Both the position numbers and the translations under genes were made by a program. DNA of 64,000 nt, from assembly GCF_004570865.1 (NCBI RefSeq), contig NZ_SPQS01000016.1:62001-126000 (forward strand), read 5' to 3'. Source of the DNA: Bradyrhizobium frederickii (GTDB taxonomy: Bacteria; Pseudomonadota; Alphaproteobacteria; Rhizobiales; Xanthobacteraceae). The notes below the pieces were generated by a model, which was given only the letters and a program-made list of their open reading frames with translations, was not told the DNA's origin and made no database searches. Positions 17,495 through 25,496 of the stretch are shown here, one piece after another. Positions within the stretch are counted from its first letter, which is position 1, and the number at the start of each line of letters is the position of its first letter.

Positions 17495-18397
17495 CTAGCG
17501 CTTGGCTCGCTTTTTCGTGACCTTTTTTGCAACCTTCTTGGCACCCTTTTTGACCGCCTTTTTGGCGGTCTTCTTGGCTGCCTTCTTGACCGTTTTCTTG
17601 ACCGTTTTCTTGACCGCCTTCCTGGGACCCTTCACGGCCTTCTTGCTTGCCTTTTTGGCGGATTTGGCCGGTTTGGCGGCCTTTTTGGCTGCTTTCGCCG
17701 GCTTTTTGGCCGATTTCTTCGCCGCCTTGGCCTTCTTGACCGGGGCGGTCTTGGCCGCGCTCCTGGTCTTTCCCTTGCTGGTTTGCTTGCCAGCCTCCTG
17801 GGGCTCGGTCGCCCCCAGCGCCTGGAGCTGGCGATCAATGGCGCGGGTGACCTCGTCGATGGCCATCATACCGTCGATGGTCGAGAGCTTCCGCCGCTCG
17901 GAATAGTAGTGAATCAGCGGTTCCGTCTGGCTGCGGTAGTTGGCGAGTCGCTTGGTCAGAACCTCCGGCGTGTCGTCCAACCGGACCTCCTCGCCGCGCT
18001 CCCGCATCTGGGCAACGCGGGTTTCGACACGGTGCAGGAGCGCGCTCTCGTTGACGCGGAGCTCGATCACGGCGTCGAGCTTGAGGCGCTTGGCCTTGAG
18101 CAGTTCGTCAAGCGCTTCGGCCTGCGGCACGGTGCGCGGGAAGCCGTCGAGGATGAAACCGTTCTTGGCGTCCGGCTGGTCGATGCGATCGGAGATGATT
18201 CCGACCACGACCTCGTCGGGCACGAGGCTGCCGCTGGCCATGATCTCCTTGGCCTTGAGTCCGACCGGCGTTCCGGCCGCCACCGCAGCACGCAGCATCT
18301 CGCCGGTCGAGAGCTGGACGATGCCATAGCGCTGCACCAACAGCTGCGCCTGCGTCCCCTTGCCCGACCCCGGCGGTCCCAGAAGTATAATTCTCAT
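17495..18397 (-). CDS. adk: Adenylate kinase with histone H1-like C-terminal tail
   Basis: 300-aa protein. Residues 1-195 form a complete short-LID adenylate kinase (ATP+AMP to 2 ADP): P-loop GPPGSGKGT at 7-15, STGEMLR, AMP-site region FILDGFPRTVPQAEAL, a compact LID with RVNESALLHRVETRVAQMRERGEEVRLDD and EVLTKRLANYR. From about residue 201 to the end the chain is Lys/Ala-rich with KKAAKK, KKTVKKTVKK and KKVAKKVTKKRAKR; 41 of the last 100 residues are Lys. Such a tail is typical of bacterial histone H1-like proteins, not of adenylate kinase. At DNA level it contains 12-base tandem units near 17585-17615. The start at 18397 gives the normal N-terminus MRIILLGPPG. The tail may bind DNA or RNA/ribosomes; unproven. 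Located at its usual position in the secY-adk-rpsM segment. Confidence 0.95.
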   Translation of the reverse strand: MRIILLGPPGSGKGTQAQLLVQRYGIVQLSTGEMLRAAVAAGTPVGLKAKEIMASGSLVPDEVVVGIISDRIDQPDAKNGFILDGFPRTVPQAEALDELLKAKRLKLDAVIELRVNESALLHRVETRVAQMRERGEEVRLDDTPEVLTKRLANYRSQTEPLIHYYSERRKLSTIDGMMAIDEVTRAIDRQLQALGATEPQEAGKQTSKGKTRSAAKTAPVKKAKAAKKSAKKPAKAAKKAAKPAKSAKKASKKAVKGPRKAVKKTVKKTVKKAAKKTAKKAVKKGAKKVAKKVTKKRAKR

Positions 18398-18599
18398 CGG
18401 CGTACGCCCCCCGGATTGGTGAGCGATACGTCGCGCACCTGTGTTTGAAATCGAAGAACAGTGCAAACCACAATCGGCGCTGCACCGCTACCCTATCATA
18501 GGGGAGCAGACGGGTGGACGCCAAGAAGGGCTTTGAAATCAGTGATTGCGCAGCAGTGAGAGCAGCTCTGCCGAAGCAACCGAACGATCGCCTCCAAGG

Positions 18600-18647
18600 G
18601 CCGCGCGCTGCTCGCGCGGCGAATCGGCGGCGCGGTCGCGCGCCGCC
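18600..18647. promoter_or_regulatory. Two tandem GC hairpins downstream of secY
   Basis: GCCGCGCG-N5-CGCGCGGC (18600-18620) and GGCGGCGCG-N4-CGCGCCGCC (18626-18647), both perfect, just after the secY stop in the 267-base gap before adk. There is no T-run, so partial attenuation or mRNA processing/stabilisation is more likely than full termination. Confidence 0.5.
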
Positions 18648-18664
18648 TTGAGAGCACGCCGCAT

Positions 18665-19996
18665 TTAGCGGCGGCGGCCGCGCAGCTTCGACTTGCGGAT
18701 CAGGCCTTCGTACTGGTGCGCCAGCAGATAGCCCTGCACCTGTGCCACCGTATCCATGGTGACGCTGACGACGATCAGCAGTGAGGTGCCGCCGAAGTAG
18801 AACGGCACCGAGGCGTAGGAGATCAGGATCTCCGGGATCAAGCAGACGATCGCCAGATAGACAGCGCCGAGCACGGTGATGCGCGAGAGCACGTAGTCGA
18901 TATATTCCGCGGTCCGCTCGCCGGGACGGATGCCCGGAATGAAGCCGCCGTGCTTCTTCAAATTGTCCGCGGTCTCGGTCGGGTTGAACACGATCGCGGT
19001 GTAGAAGAAGGCGAAGAACACGATCAGCGCCAGATACATGAACAGGAACAGCGGACGGCCGTGGCCGAGCTGGGTGGTGATCCACTGGAACCATTCCGGC
19101 CCGCTGCCCGCGTTGAAATTCGCGACCGTCGTCGGCAGCAGCAGCAGCGAGGACGCGAAGATCGGCGGGATCACGCCGGAGGTGTTGAGCTTGAGCGGCA
19201 GATGCGAGGACTGGCCCTCGAACATCTTGTTGCCGACCTGGCGCTTCGGATACTGGATGAGGAGGCGGCGCTGCGCGCGCTCCATGAACACGATGAAGGC
19301 GATCACGGCGACGGCCATGATGATGACGACCAGAATCAGGCCGGTCGACATCGCGCCCTGACGGCCGAGCTCGAGCATGTTGGCGAGCGCGGCGGGCAGC
19401 TCGGCGACGATGCCGGCGAGAATGATCAGCGAGATGCCGTTGCCGATGCCGCGCGAGGTGATCTGCTCGCCCAGCCACATCAGGAACATGGTGCCGCCGG
19501 TCAGCGTGATCGCGGTCGAGAGGCGGAAGAACATGCCGGGCTCGCTGACGACGTTGCCGGCGCCTTCGAGGCCGACCGCGATGCCGTAAGACTGGAACGC
19601 GGCCAGGATCACGGTGAGATAGCGGGTGTACTGGTTGAGCAGCTTGCGGCCCGACTCGCCCTCCTTCTTCAGCGCCTCGAGTTGCGGCGAGACGGTGGTG
19701 AGGAGCTGGATGATGATCGAGGCCGAGATATACGGCATGATGTTCAGCGCGAAGATCGCCATGCGGTGGATACCGCCGCCGGCGAACATGTTGAACATGC
19801 CGAGGATGCCTCCCGCCTGGGAGCGGAACACCTGCTCCCAGATATTGGGATCGATGCCGGGCAGCGGGATATAGGTCCCGAGCCGATAAACGAGCAGCGC
19901 ACCCAGGGTGAACCAGATGCGCTTCTTCAGTTCGTCAGCCTTGGCGAACGCACCGAAATTGAGATTGGCTGCCAGTTGTTCCGCTGCAGAGGCCAT
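18665..19996 (-). CDS. secY: Protein translocase subunit SecY
   Basis: 443-aa central channel of the SecYEG translocon in the inner membrane, ten transmembrane helices by hydropathy. Marker sequences are RIWFTLGALLVYRLGTYIPLPGIDP, FALNIMPYISASIIIQLL, the cytoplasmic loop KEGESGRKLLNQYTRYLTV, YPKRQVGNKMFEGQSSHLPLKLN-like segment and FIPGIRPGERTAEYID. Length is typical. It sits between rplO and adk in the spc operon; upstream gap of 151 bases holds a hairpin. Confidence 0.97.
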   Translation of the reverse strand: MASAAEQLAANLNFGAFAKADELKKRIWFTLGALLVYRLGTYIPLPGIDPNIWEQVFRSQAGGILGMFNMFAGGGIHRMAIFALNIMPYISASIIIQLLTTVSPQLEALKKEGESGRKLLNQYTRYLTVILAAFQSYGIAVGLEGAGNVVSEPGMFFRLSTAITLTGGTMFLMWLGEQITSRGIGNGISLIILAGIVAELPAALANMLELGRQGAMSTGLILVVIIMAVAVIAFIVFMERAQRRLLIQYPKRQVGNKMFEGQSSHLPLKLNTSGVIPPIFASSLLLLPTTVANFNAGSGPEWFQWITTQLGHGRPLFLFMYLALIVFFAFFYTAIVFNPTETADNLKKHGGFIPGIRPGERTAEYIDYVLSRITVLGAVYLAIVCLIPEILISYASVPFYFGGTSLLIVVSVTMDTVAQVQGYLLAHQYEGLIRKSKLRGRRR

Positions 19997-20115
19997 CTTG
20001 GACTTTCTCCCGCCGCCTATCGCGCCGTCATGCCCGCGGCCGGGCTACATTATACCGGACACCGGACATTATCTGGGGCTCGGCTTCGATAAGTCCATCG
20101 TCCCACATGCGTAAA

Positions 20116-20134
20116 GGCCCGCGCGCCGCGGGCC
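20116..20134. terminator. Possible attenuator between rplO and secY
   Basis: Perfect hairpin GGCCCGCG-CGC-CGCGGGCC followed on the minus strand by TTTA, 14 bases past the rplO stop. The T-run is short, so a partial terminator or attenuator that tunes secY expression relative to ribosomal genes is plausible. Confidence 0.5.
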
Positions 20135-20147
20135 GATGACGCAGTTG

Positions 20148-20633
20148 TTACGCCGCCTCGCCTTCTTCCTTGGCAGGGGCGAGGATCTTCACCGAGCCGC
20201 CGGCCTTCTCGACCGCCTCAATCGCGGTCTTGCTGGCGCCGTGGACTTCGATGTTGAGCTTGGATTTGAGCTCGCCGCGGCCGAGCAGCCGCAGGCCGCC
20301 CTTGGCGCGGCGCAGCACGCCGCCCTTCACCAGGGCCTCGACGTTCACGACGCTGCCGGCGTCGATCTTCTTGGCATCGACCGCTTCCTGGAGCCGGTCG
20401 AGATTGATCTCGGCGAACTCGACGCGGAAGATGTTGTTGAAGCCGCGCTTGGGCAGGCGGCGATGCATCGGCATCTGGCCGCCTTCGAAACCCTTGATGC
20501 GCACGCCGGAACGCGCGGTCTGGCCCTTGCCGCCGCGGCCGGACTGCTTGCCCTTGCCCGAACCGATGCCGCGGCCGACGCGCATACGCTTCTTGCGCGA
20601 GCCGGCGTTGTCGGCGATATCGCTGAGCTTCAT
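20148..20633 (-). CDS. rplO: 50S ribosomal protein L15
   Basis: 161-aa late-assembly large-subunit protein. The Gly/Arg/Lys-rich N-terminus KKRMRVGRGIGSGKGKQSGRGGKGQ and the segment KGFEGGQMPMHRRLPKRGFNN identify it. Its C-terminal half contains VNVEALVKGGVLRRAKGGLRLLGRGEL. Between rpmD and secY. Confidence 0.97.
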   Translation of the reverse strand: MKLSDIADNAGSRKKRMRVGRGIGSGKGKQSGRGGKGQTARSGVRIKGFEGGQMPMHRRLPKRGFNNIFRVEFAEINLDRLQEAVDAKKIDAGSVVNVEALVKGGVLRRAKGGLRLLGRGELKSKLNIEVHGASKTAIEAVEKAGGSVKILAPAKEEGEAA

Positions 20634-20709
20634 CGCCCTTCTCCTTGTGTCTTGCGCCTGATCTTCGCCGAAAACGGATAGCCCGCTGTTCGGGATCGTG
20701 CGCCCTTGC

Positions 20710-20904
20710 TTACTTCTCGTCGACGATGCGGACGAGATGGTGAACCTTCTCGATCATGCCACGGACCGCCGGGGTATCCGGCAGTTCGCTGGTGCGGCCG
20801 ATCTTGTTGAGCTTGAGCCCGATCAGCGTCGAGCGCTGCGAGTGATGGCGGCGGATCGCGCTGCCGGTCTGCTCGAGCTTGATCGTCTTTGCGGCCTTGG
20901 CCAT
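20710..20904 (-). CDS. rpmD: 50S ribosomal protein L30
   Basis: 64-aa large-subunit protein with the family pattern IKLEQTGSAIRRHHSQRSTLIGLKLNKIG and VRGMIEKVHHLVRI. The short bacterial form. Sits 25 bases after rpsE in the spc operon. Confidence 0.96.
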   Translation of the reverse strand: MAKAAKTIKLEQTGSAIRRHHSQRSTLIGLKLNKIGRTSELPDTPAVRGMIEKVHHLVRIVDEK

Positions 20905-20929
20905 GGGAGTCTACTCCGAAAAGCTTCCG

Positions 20930-21526
20930 TTAGTCGGCAGCCGCCTCGGCGTCGCCACCGATACGGCGGGACTGGAGGGTGGACACCTTGATATTGCGGC
21001 GGGCAGCGACCGAGCGCGGCGAGTCCTGGTGCTTCAGCGCGTCGAAGGTCGCACGAACCATGTTGTAGGGGTTCGACGAGCCGATCGACTTCGCCACCAC
21101 GTCCTGGACACCGAGCGTCTCGAACACGGCGCGCATCGGACCGCCGGCGATGATGCCGGTACCGGCCGGAGCTGCACGCAGGTAGACACGGCCCGCGCCA
21201 TGACGGCCGGCGATGTCGTGATGCAGCGTACGGCCCTCGCGCAGCGACACGCGGGTCAGGTTGCGTTTGGCGGACTCGGTGGCCTTGCGGATCGCCTCGG
21301 GCACTTCGCGCGCCTTGCCGTGACCGAAGCCGGCGCGGCCCTTCTGGTCGCCGATCACGACCAGCGCTGCGAAACCGAAGCGCTTGCCGCCCTTGACGAC
21401 CTTGGCCACGCGATTGATGTGGACGAGCTTGTCGACGAACTCGCTGTCGCGCTCCTCGCGCTCCCTGCGTTCACGTCCGCCGCCGCGTTGATCGCGTCCA
21501 CCACGTTGTTCGCGTTCAGCTGCCAT
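20930..21526 (-). CDS. rpsE: 30S ribosomal protein S5
   Basis: 198-aa protein of the mRNA entry tunnel and decoding fidelity. Family core: FVDKLVHINRVAKVVKGGKRF, GHGKAREVPEAIRKA, APAGTGIIAGGPMRAVFE and GVQDVVAKSIGSSNPYN. It carries a 25-residue Arg/Gly/Gln-rich extension at the N-terminus, present in several alphaproteobacteria and absent from E. coli S5. No classical spectinomycin-resistance deletion in the KVVKGG loop region. Confidence 0.97.
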   Translation of the reverse strand: MAAEREQRGGRDQRGGGRERREREERDSEFVDKLVHINRVAKVVKGGKRFGFAALVVIGDQKGRAGFGHGKAREVPEAIRKATESAKRNLTRVSLREGRTLHHDIAGRHGAGRVYLRAAPAGTGIIAGGPMRAVFETLGVQDVVAKSIGSSNPYNMVRATFDALKHQDSPRSVAARRNIKVSTLQSRRIGGDAEAAAD

Positions 21527-21573
21527 GGTTTTTCCAATCCTTCAGAGGCTTACGCCTCAATCCTCAAATTCCG

Positions 21574-21936
21574 TTAGAAGCTCAGCCCACTCTCACGCGC
21601 AGCGTCGGCGAGAGCCTTGACGCGCCCGTGATAGAGGTAGCTGCCGCGATCGAACACGACTTCCTTGACACCCTTCTCGGCGGCGCGCTCGGCCAGCAGC
21701 TTGCCGACCGCCTTCGCCGCATCGATGTCGGCGCCAGTCTTGCCGCCGTCGCGCATCGACTTCTCGAGCGAGGAGGCAGAGGCCAGCGTCTCGCCCTTCA
21801 GGTCGTCGATGACCTGGGCGTAGATGTGCTTGGACGAGCGGAACACCGACAGACGCGGACGACCACCACCGGAGCGGCGCAGCTTCAGCCGCACACTCCG
21901 CTTGCGCCGGGCATTGGTAACCTTGGCTTTGGACAT
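21574..21936 (-). CDS. rplR: 50S ribosomal protein L18
   Basis: 120-aa 5S rRNA-binding protein of the central protuberance. Family features: RRKRSVRLKLRRSGGGRPRLSVFRSSKHIYAQVIDD, then VKEVVFDRGSYLYHGRVKALADAARESGLSF. It follows rplF after 11 bases and precedes rpsE by 47 bases. Confidence 0.97.
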   Translation of the reverse strand: MSKAKVTNARRKRSVRLKLRRSGGGRPRLSVFRSSKHIYAQVIDDLKGETLASASSLEKSMRDGGKTGADIDAAKAVGKLLAERAAEKGVKEVVFDRGSYLYHGRVKALADAARESGLSF

Positions 21937-21947
21937 GACCGGCTCCG

Positions 21948-22481
21948 TTACTTCTTCTTGCCTTCCTTGCGGAAGATGAATTCGCCAACATACTTGACGC
22001 CCTTGCCCTTGTAGGGCTCCGGCGGGCGATAGCTGCGGATCTCGGCCGCGACCTGGCCGACACGCTGGATGTCGCTGCCCGACACCGTGATCTCGGTCGG
22101 CTTCGGCACCGTGATCGTGATCCCTTCCGGGATCGCGTAGACCACGTCGTGGCTGTAACCGAGCGCGAGCTGCAGGTTCTTGCCCTGCATCGCAGCGCGG
22201 TAACCGACGCCGGTGATCTCGAGCTTCTTCTCGAAGCCCTTGGTGACGCCTTCGACCAGATTCGCGACCTGGGCGCGAGCGGTACCGTACAGCGCGCGCG
22301 CGCGATTGGTCTCGAGCCGCGGCTTGACCTTGATCTGGCCGCTCTCGAGCTTCACCTCGACGTCGTCATGGACGACGAACTGAAGCTGGCCCTTCGGCCC
22401 CTTCATCTTGACGGTCTGCCCATCGACGGTCGCGGTAACACCCGACGGCACCGCCACAGGCCTTTTGCCAACACGTGACAT
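21948..22481 (-). CDS. rplF: 50S ribosomal protein L6
   Basis: 177-aa large-subunit protein near the GTPase centre. It begins MSRVGKRPVAVPSGVTATVDG and ends with the rRNA-binding PPEPYKGKGVKYVGEFIFRKEGKKK-type segment (RRPPEPYKGKG motif). The ATG at 22481 is the conserved start; the frame upstream is unconserved. It is 16 bases from rpsH. Confidence 0.98.
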   Translation of the reverse strand: MSRVGKRPVAVPSGVTATVDGQTVKMKGPKGQLQFVVHDDVEVKLESGQIKVKPRLETNRARALYGTARAQVANLVEGVTKGFEKKLEITGVGYRAAMQGKNLQLALGYSHDVVYAIPEGITITVPKPTEITVSGSDIQRVGQVAAEIRSYRPPEPYKGKGVKYVGEFIFRKEGKKK

Positions 22482-22497
22482 GGATGAAAAATCCTTC

Positions 22498-22896
22498 TCA
22501 GAACACCGTGAAGAGGACTTCGCCGCCCACATTCGCGTCGCGCGCGCTGTGGTCGGCCATGATCCCCTTCGGCGTCGACAACACCGAAATGCCGAGTCCG
22601 TTGTTGACCCGCGGCAGGTTCTTCACCGAGGCGTAGACACGGCGCCCGGGCTTGGAGACACGTTCGATCTCGCGGATGACGGGCTCGCCGTCGAAATACT
22701 TCAGCTCGATCTCGATCTCACTGCGGCCCGAGGAATGCTCGAGCGTGGCGTAGCCGCGGATGTAACCCTCGGACTTGAGGACCTCGAGCACGTTCTCGCG
22801 CATCTTCGAGCCGGGCGTCGAGACCTTGCTCTTCGAGCGCATCTGCGCGTTGCGGATACGGGTGATCAGATCGCTGATTGGATCGTGCGTAGACAT
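22498..22896 (-). CDS. rpsH: 30S ribosomal protein S8
   Basis: 132-aa 16S rRNA-binding protein and, in E. coli, the autogenous repressor of the spc operon. Starts MSTHDPISDLITRIRNAQMRSKSKV and ends with the conserved ISVLSTPKGIMADHSARDANVGGEVL. The translational-repression target would be upstream of rplE; whether it exists here was not testable by eye. Gap to rpsN is 14 bases. Confidence 0.97.
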   Translation of the reverse strand: MSTHDPISDLITRIRNAQMRSKSKVSTPGSKMRENVLEVLKSEGYIRGYATLEHSSGRSEIEIELKYFDGEPVIREIERVSKPGRRVYASVKNLPRVNNGLGISVLSTPKGIMADHSARDANVGGEVLFTVF

Positions 22897-22910
22897 CTAA
22901 ACGACCCTCC

Positions 22911-23216
22911 TTACCAGCTGGACTTCACGAGGCCCGGGACCATGCCCTTGGAGCCAAGTTCGCGCAGCGCGATACGGGACAGCTTGTTCTTGCGGTAGTT
23001 CGAGCGCGGACGGCCCGACAGCTCGCAACGCAGGCGAATGCGGGTCGCCGACGAGTTGCGCGGCATTTCCGCCAGCTTCAGGGTCGCGGCGAACCGCTCC
23101 TCCATCGGCAGCGCCTTGTCGGCGATGATCGCCTTCAACCGCTCGCGCTTGGCGGCGGCGTTCTTCACCATCCGCTTGCGCCGGTTGTTCTTCTCGACTG
23201 AACTCTTCTTTGCCAT
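22911..23216 (-). CDS. rpsN: 30S ribosomal protein S14 (zinc-independent form)
   Basis: 101-aa long form of S14. Recognised from MAKKSSVEKNNRRKRMV, LRCELSGRPRSNYRKNKLSRIALRELG and the end VPGLVKSSW. It lacks the two CxxC pairs of zinc-binding S14, having a single Cys, so it is the C-minus type that does not depend on zinc. Lies between rplE and rpsH. Confidence 0.97.
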   Translation of the reverse strand: MAKKSSVEKNNRRKRMVKNAAAKRERLKAIIADKALPMEERFAATLKLAEMPRNSSATRIRLRCELSGRPRSNYRKNKLSRIALRELGSKGMVPGLVKSSW

Positions 23217-23262
23217 GCTTGGCTCCTGGGTATCCGCGTTTGAGAGGCTTTAGCTCAGCGTC

Positions 23263-23820
23263 TCACTGCCGGAACGGGAAATTGAAAGCGGTCAACAAGG
23301 CCCTCGCCTCTTCGTCGGTCTTGGCCGTGGTGCAGACGGTGATGTCCATACCGCGGGCTTCCGTGACCTTGTCGAAGTCGATCTCGGGGAAAATGATGTG
23401 CTCCTTGATGCCGAGCGAATAATTGCCGCGGCCGTCGAAGCTCTTCGGGTTCAGGCCGCGGAAGTCGCGGACGCGCGGCAGCGCGACCGTCACCAGGCGA
23501 TCGATGAACTCGTACATGCGGGCCTTGCGCAGCGTGACCTTGCAGCCGATCGGCTGGTTCTCACGCAGCTTGAAGGTCGCGATCGCGATCCGCGAATAGG
23601 TCACGATCGCCTTCTGGCCGGCGATCTGGGTCAGCTCGGCAGCGGCGGTCTCGGCCTTCTTGCGGTCGTTGACGCTGTCGCCGACGCCCATGTTCAGCAC
23701 GACCTTGTCCAGGCGCGGAACCTGCATGACGTTCTCATAACCGAACTTCTCGGTCAGAGCCGTGCGGATCTTCGCGTCGTATTCCGCGCGCAGGCGCGGG
23801 GTATAAGCGGCCTCAGCCAT
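23263..23820 (-). CDS. rplE: 50S ribosomal protein L5
   Basis: 185-aa 5S rRNA-binding protein. Conserved runs: YENVMQVPRLDKVVLNMGVGD, QIAGQKAIVTYSRIAIATFKLRENQPIGCKVTLR-type segment, VRDFRGLNPKSFDGRGNYSLGIKEHIIFPEI and DITVCTTAKTDEEARALL. Start ATG at 23820 lies inside the end of rplX (8-base overlap), indicating translational coupling; the frame is open farther upstream but only in rplX. Confidence 0.97.
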   Translation of the reverse strand: MAEAAYTPRLRAEYDAKIRTALTEKFGYENVMQVPRLDKVVLNMGVGDSVNDRKKAETAAAELTQIAGQKAIVTYSRIAIATFKLRENQPIGCKVTLRKARMYEFIDRLVTVALPRVRDFRGLNPKSFDGRGNYSLGIKEHIIFPEIDFDKVTEARGMDITVCTTAKTDEEARALLTAFNFPFRQ

Positions 23821-24127
23821 CGATCTCAGCTCCCGAGCTCTTGGCGATGCGGACCTTCTTGCCGTCCGCCAGAATCTTGAATCCGACGCGGGTCGGCTTT
23901 CCGTCCTTGCCGACATACGCGATGTTGGACAGTTGGATCGGCGACTCCTTCGAGATGATGCCGCCCTCCTGGGCCTGCGTCTGCTTCTGGTGACGCTTGA
24001 CCATGTTGATGCCGCGCACCAGCGCCGTGCCGGCGTCGGGACGCACTTCGAACACTTCGCCGGTCCGGCCCTTGTCGCGACCGGTCAGCACGACGACCTT
24101 GTCGCCCTTGCGGATCTTCGCAGCCAT
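23813..24127 (-). CDS. rplX: 50S ribosomal protein L24
   Basis: 104-aa assembly-initiator protein with a KOW motif: KIRKGDKVVVLTGRDKGRTGEV at the start and VGKDGKPTRVGFKILADGKKVRIAKSSG at the end. The start ATG shares one base with the rplN stop (TGATG), and the 3' end overlaps rplE by 8 bases, so translation of the three is tightly coupled. Confidence 0.97.
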   Translation of the reverse strand: MAAKIRKGDKVVVLTGRDKGRTGEVFEVRPDAGTALVRGINMVKRHQKQTQAQEGGIISKESPIQLSNIAYVGKDGKPTRVGFKILADGKKVRIAKSSGAEIDG

Positions 24128-24495
24128 CACAGCACCTCCGGCGCGAGCGAGATGATCTTCATGTGGTTCTTGGCGCGCAGCTCGCGCGGCACGGGCCCGA
24201 AGATACGTGTGCCGACCGGCTCGGACTGATTGTTGATCAGAACGGCGGCGTTGCGGTCGAAGCGGATGACCGAACCGTCGGCGCGGCGGATGTCCTTGCG
24301 GACGCGCACCACGACGGCCTTCATCACGTCGCCCTTCTTCACCTTGCCACGCGGAATCGCTTCCTTGATCGAGACGACGATGATGTCGCCGATCGTGGCG
24401 TAGCGGCGCTTGGAGCCTCCGAGCACCTTGATACACATGACACGGCGTGCGCCAGAATTGTCGGCCACGTCGAGGTTGGTCTGCATCTGAATCAT
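24127..24495 (-). CDS. rplN: 50S ribosomal protein L14
   Basis: 122-aa large-subunit protein at the subunit interface. Start MIQMQTNLDVADNSGARRVMCIKVLGGSKRRYATIGDII and end RELRAKNHMKIISLAPEVL are diagnostic. Longer upstream frame has no conserved content. Gap to rpsQ is 83 bases; overlap with rplX start is 1 base. Confidence 0.98.
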   Translation of the reverse strand: MIQMQTNLDVADNSGARRVMCIKVLGGSKRRYATIGDIIVVSIKEAIPRGKVKKGDVMKAVVVRVRKDIRRADGSVIRFDRNAAVLINNQSEPVGTRIFGPVPRELRAKNHMKIISLAPEVL

Positions 24496-24578
24496 TGATG
24501 CACCTCGTCCTCTTCTCTTTGCGCCAGCCCAGCCGGCGCTCAACATTTCCCTGAAGTCAGTCGGCTAAAGCCAACAGA

Positions 24579-24827
24579 TCAGGCGCTTTTCTTGTGCTCG
24601 CCCCGGATCACGACCCAGCGCTTCAACTTCGAAATCGGCTTCGATTCCTCGATCCACACCATGTCGCCCGGCTTGAACTCGTTGCTCTCGTCGTGCGCGT
24701 GGTAGTTCTTCGAACGGCGGATCGTCTTCTTGTAGATCGGGTGCGTGAAGCGGCGGTCAACGCGCACCACGATGGTCTTGGCCTGCTTGTCGCTGACGAC
24801 CACGCCCTGCAAAGTACGTTTCGGCAT
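24579..24827 (-). CDS. rpsQ: 30S ribosomal protein S17
   Basis: 82-aa early-assembly 16S rRNA-binding protein with an OB fold. MPKRTLQGVVVSDKQAKTIVVRVDRRFTHPIYKK and NYHAHDESNEFKPGDMVWIEESKPISKLKRW are the family hallmarks. The ATG at 24827 is the conserved start. 13 bases downstream of rpmC. Confidence 0.97.
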   Translation of the reverse strand: MPKRTLQGVVVSDKQAKTIVVRVDRRFTHPIYKKTIRRSKNYHAHDESNEFKPGDMVWIEESKPISKLKRWVVIRGEHKKSA

Positions 24828-24840
24828 CTTCGTAAGCCTC

Positions 24841-25047
24841 TTACTTCTTCTTGGCGCGCGTCTGCGCGGCGACGGTCTTGATCCGGGCGATGTCACGGCG
24901 GGCCTCGCGCAGGCGCGAGGTGTTCTCGAGCTGCCCGGTGGCGCGCTGGAAGCGCAGGTTGAAGCGCTCCTTCTTCAGGTTCAGGATGGCGTCATCCTGC
25001 TGGTCGGGGCTCATCGCGCGGATGTCTTCGATCTTCATCTGGGCCAT
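24841..25047 (-). CDS. rpmC: 50S ribosomal protein L29
   Basis: 68-aa helical protein at the exit tunnel, a docking site for SRP and trigger factor. It contains IRAMSPDQQDDAILNLKKERFNLRFQRATGQLENTSRLREARRDIARIKT. Two in-frame ATGs exist two codons apart; GGAG is 8 bases before the second (25047) but only 2 bases before the first (25053), so the second is preferred. Confidence 0.93.
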   Translation of the reverse strand: MAQMKIEDIRAMSPDQQDDAILNLKKERFNLRFQRATGQLENTSRLREARRDIARIKTVAAQTRAKKK

Positions 25048-25052
25048 GGCCA

Positions 25053-25466
25053 TTACTCCGCAATGCGCTCGACGAAGCGCGTCTTGATCGGCAGCTTGGC
25101 GGCCGCCAGGGTCAGCGCCTCACGCGCCGTCTGGGTGTTGACGCCGTCGATCTCGAACAGCACCCGGCCCGGCTTGACGCGCGCGACCCACAATTCCGGC
25201 GAACCCTTGCCGGAGCCCATGCGGACTTCGGCCGGCTTCTTCGACACCGGAACGTCCGGGAACACGCGGATCCAGACGCGGCCGGCGCGCTTCATGTGGC
25301 GGGTCAGCGCGCGGCGAGCGGCTTCGATCTGGCGCGCGGTGACGCGCTCAGGCTCGGTCGCCTTCAGGCCGAACTGGCCGAACGCCAACGTCGCGCCCGA
25401 AGACGCAACGCCGTGGATGCGGCCCTTATGCGCCTTCCGGAACTTCGTTTTCTTAGGTTGCATCAT
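25053..25466 (-). CDS. rplP: 50S ribosomal protein L16
   Basis: 137-aa protein organising the A-site side of the large subunit. Begins MMQPKKTKFRKAHKGRIHGVASSGATLAFGQFGLKA and continues RVWIRVFPDVPVSKKPAEVRMGSGKGSPELWVARVKPGRVLFEIDGV. The double Met leaves a one-residue start ambiguity. Situated between rpsC and rpmC. Confidence 0.97.
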   Translation of the reverse strand: MMQPKKTKFRKAHKGRIHGVASSGATLAFGQFGLKATEPERVTARQIEAARRALTRHMKRAGRVWIRVFPDVPVSKKPAEVRMGSGKGSPELWVARVKPGRVLFEIDGVNTQTAREALTLAAAKLPIKTRFVERIAE

Positions 25467-25496
25467 GGCTTTGAGCCCTCAAATTCTCAGTGCAGA

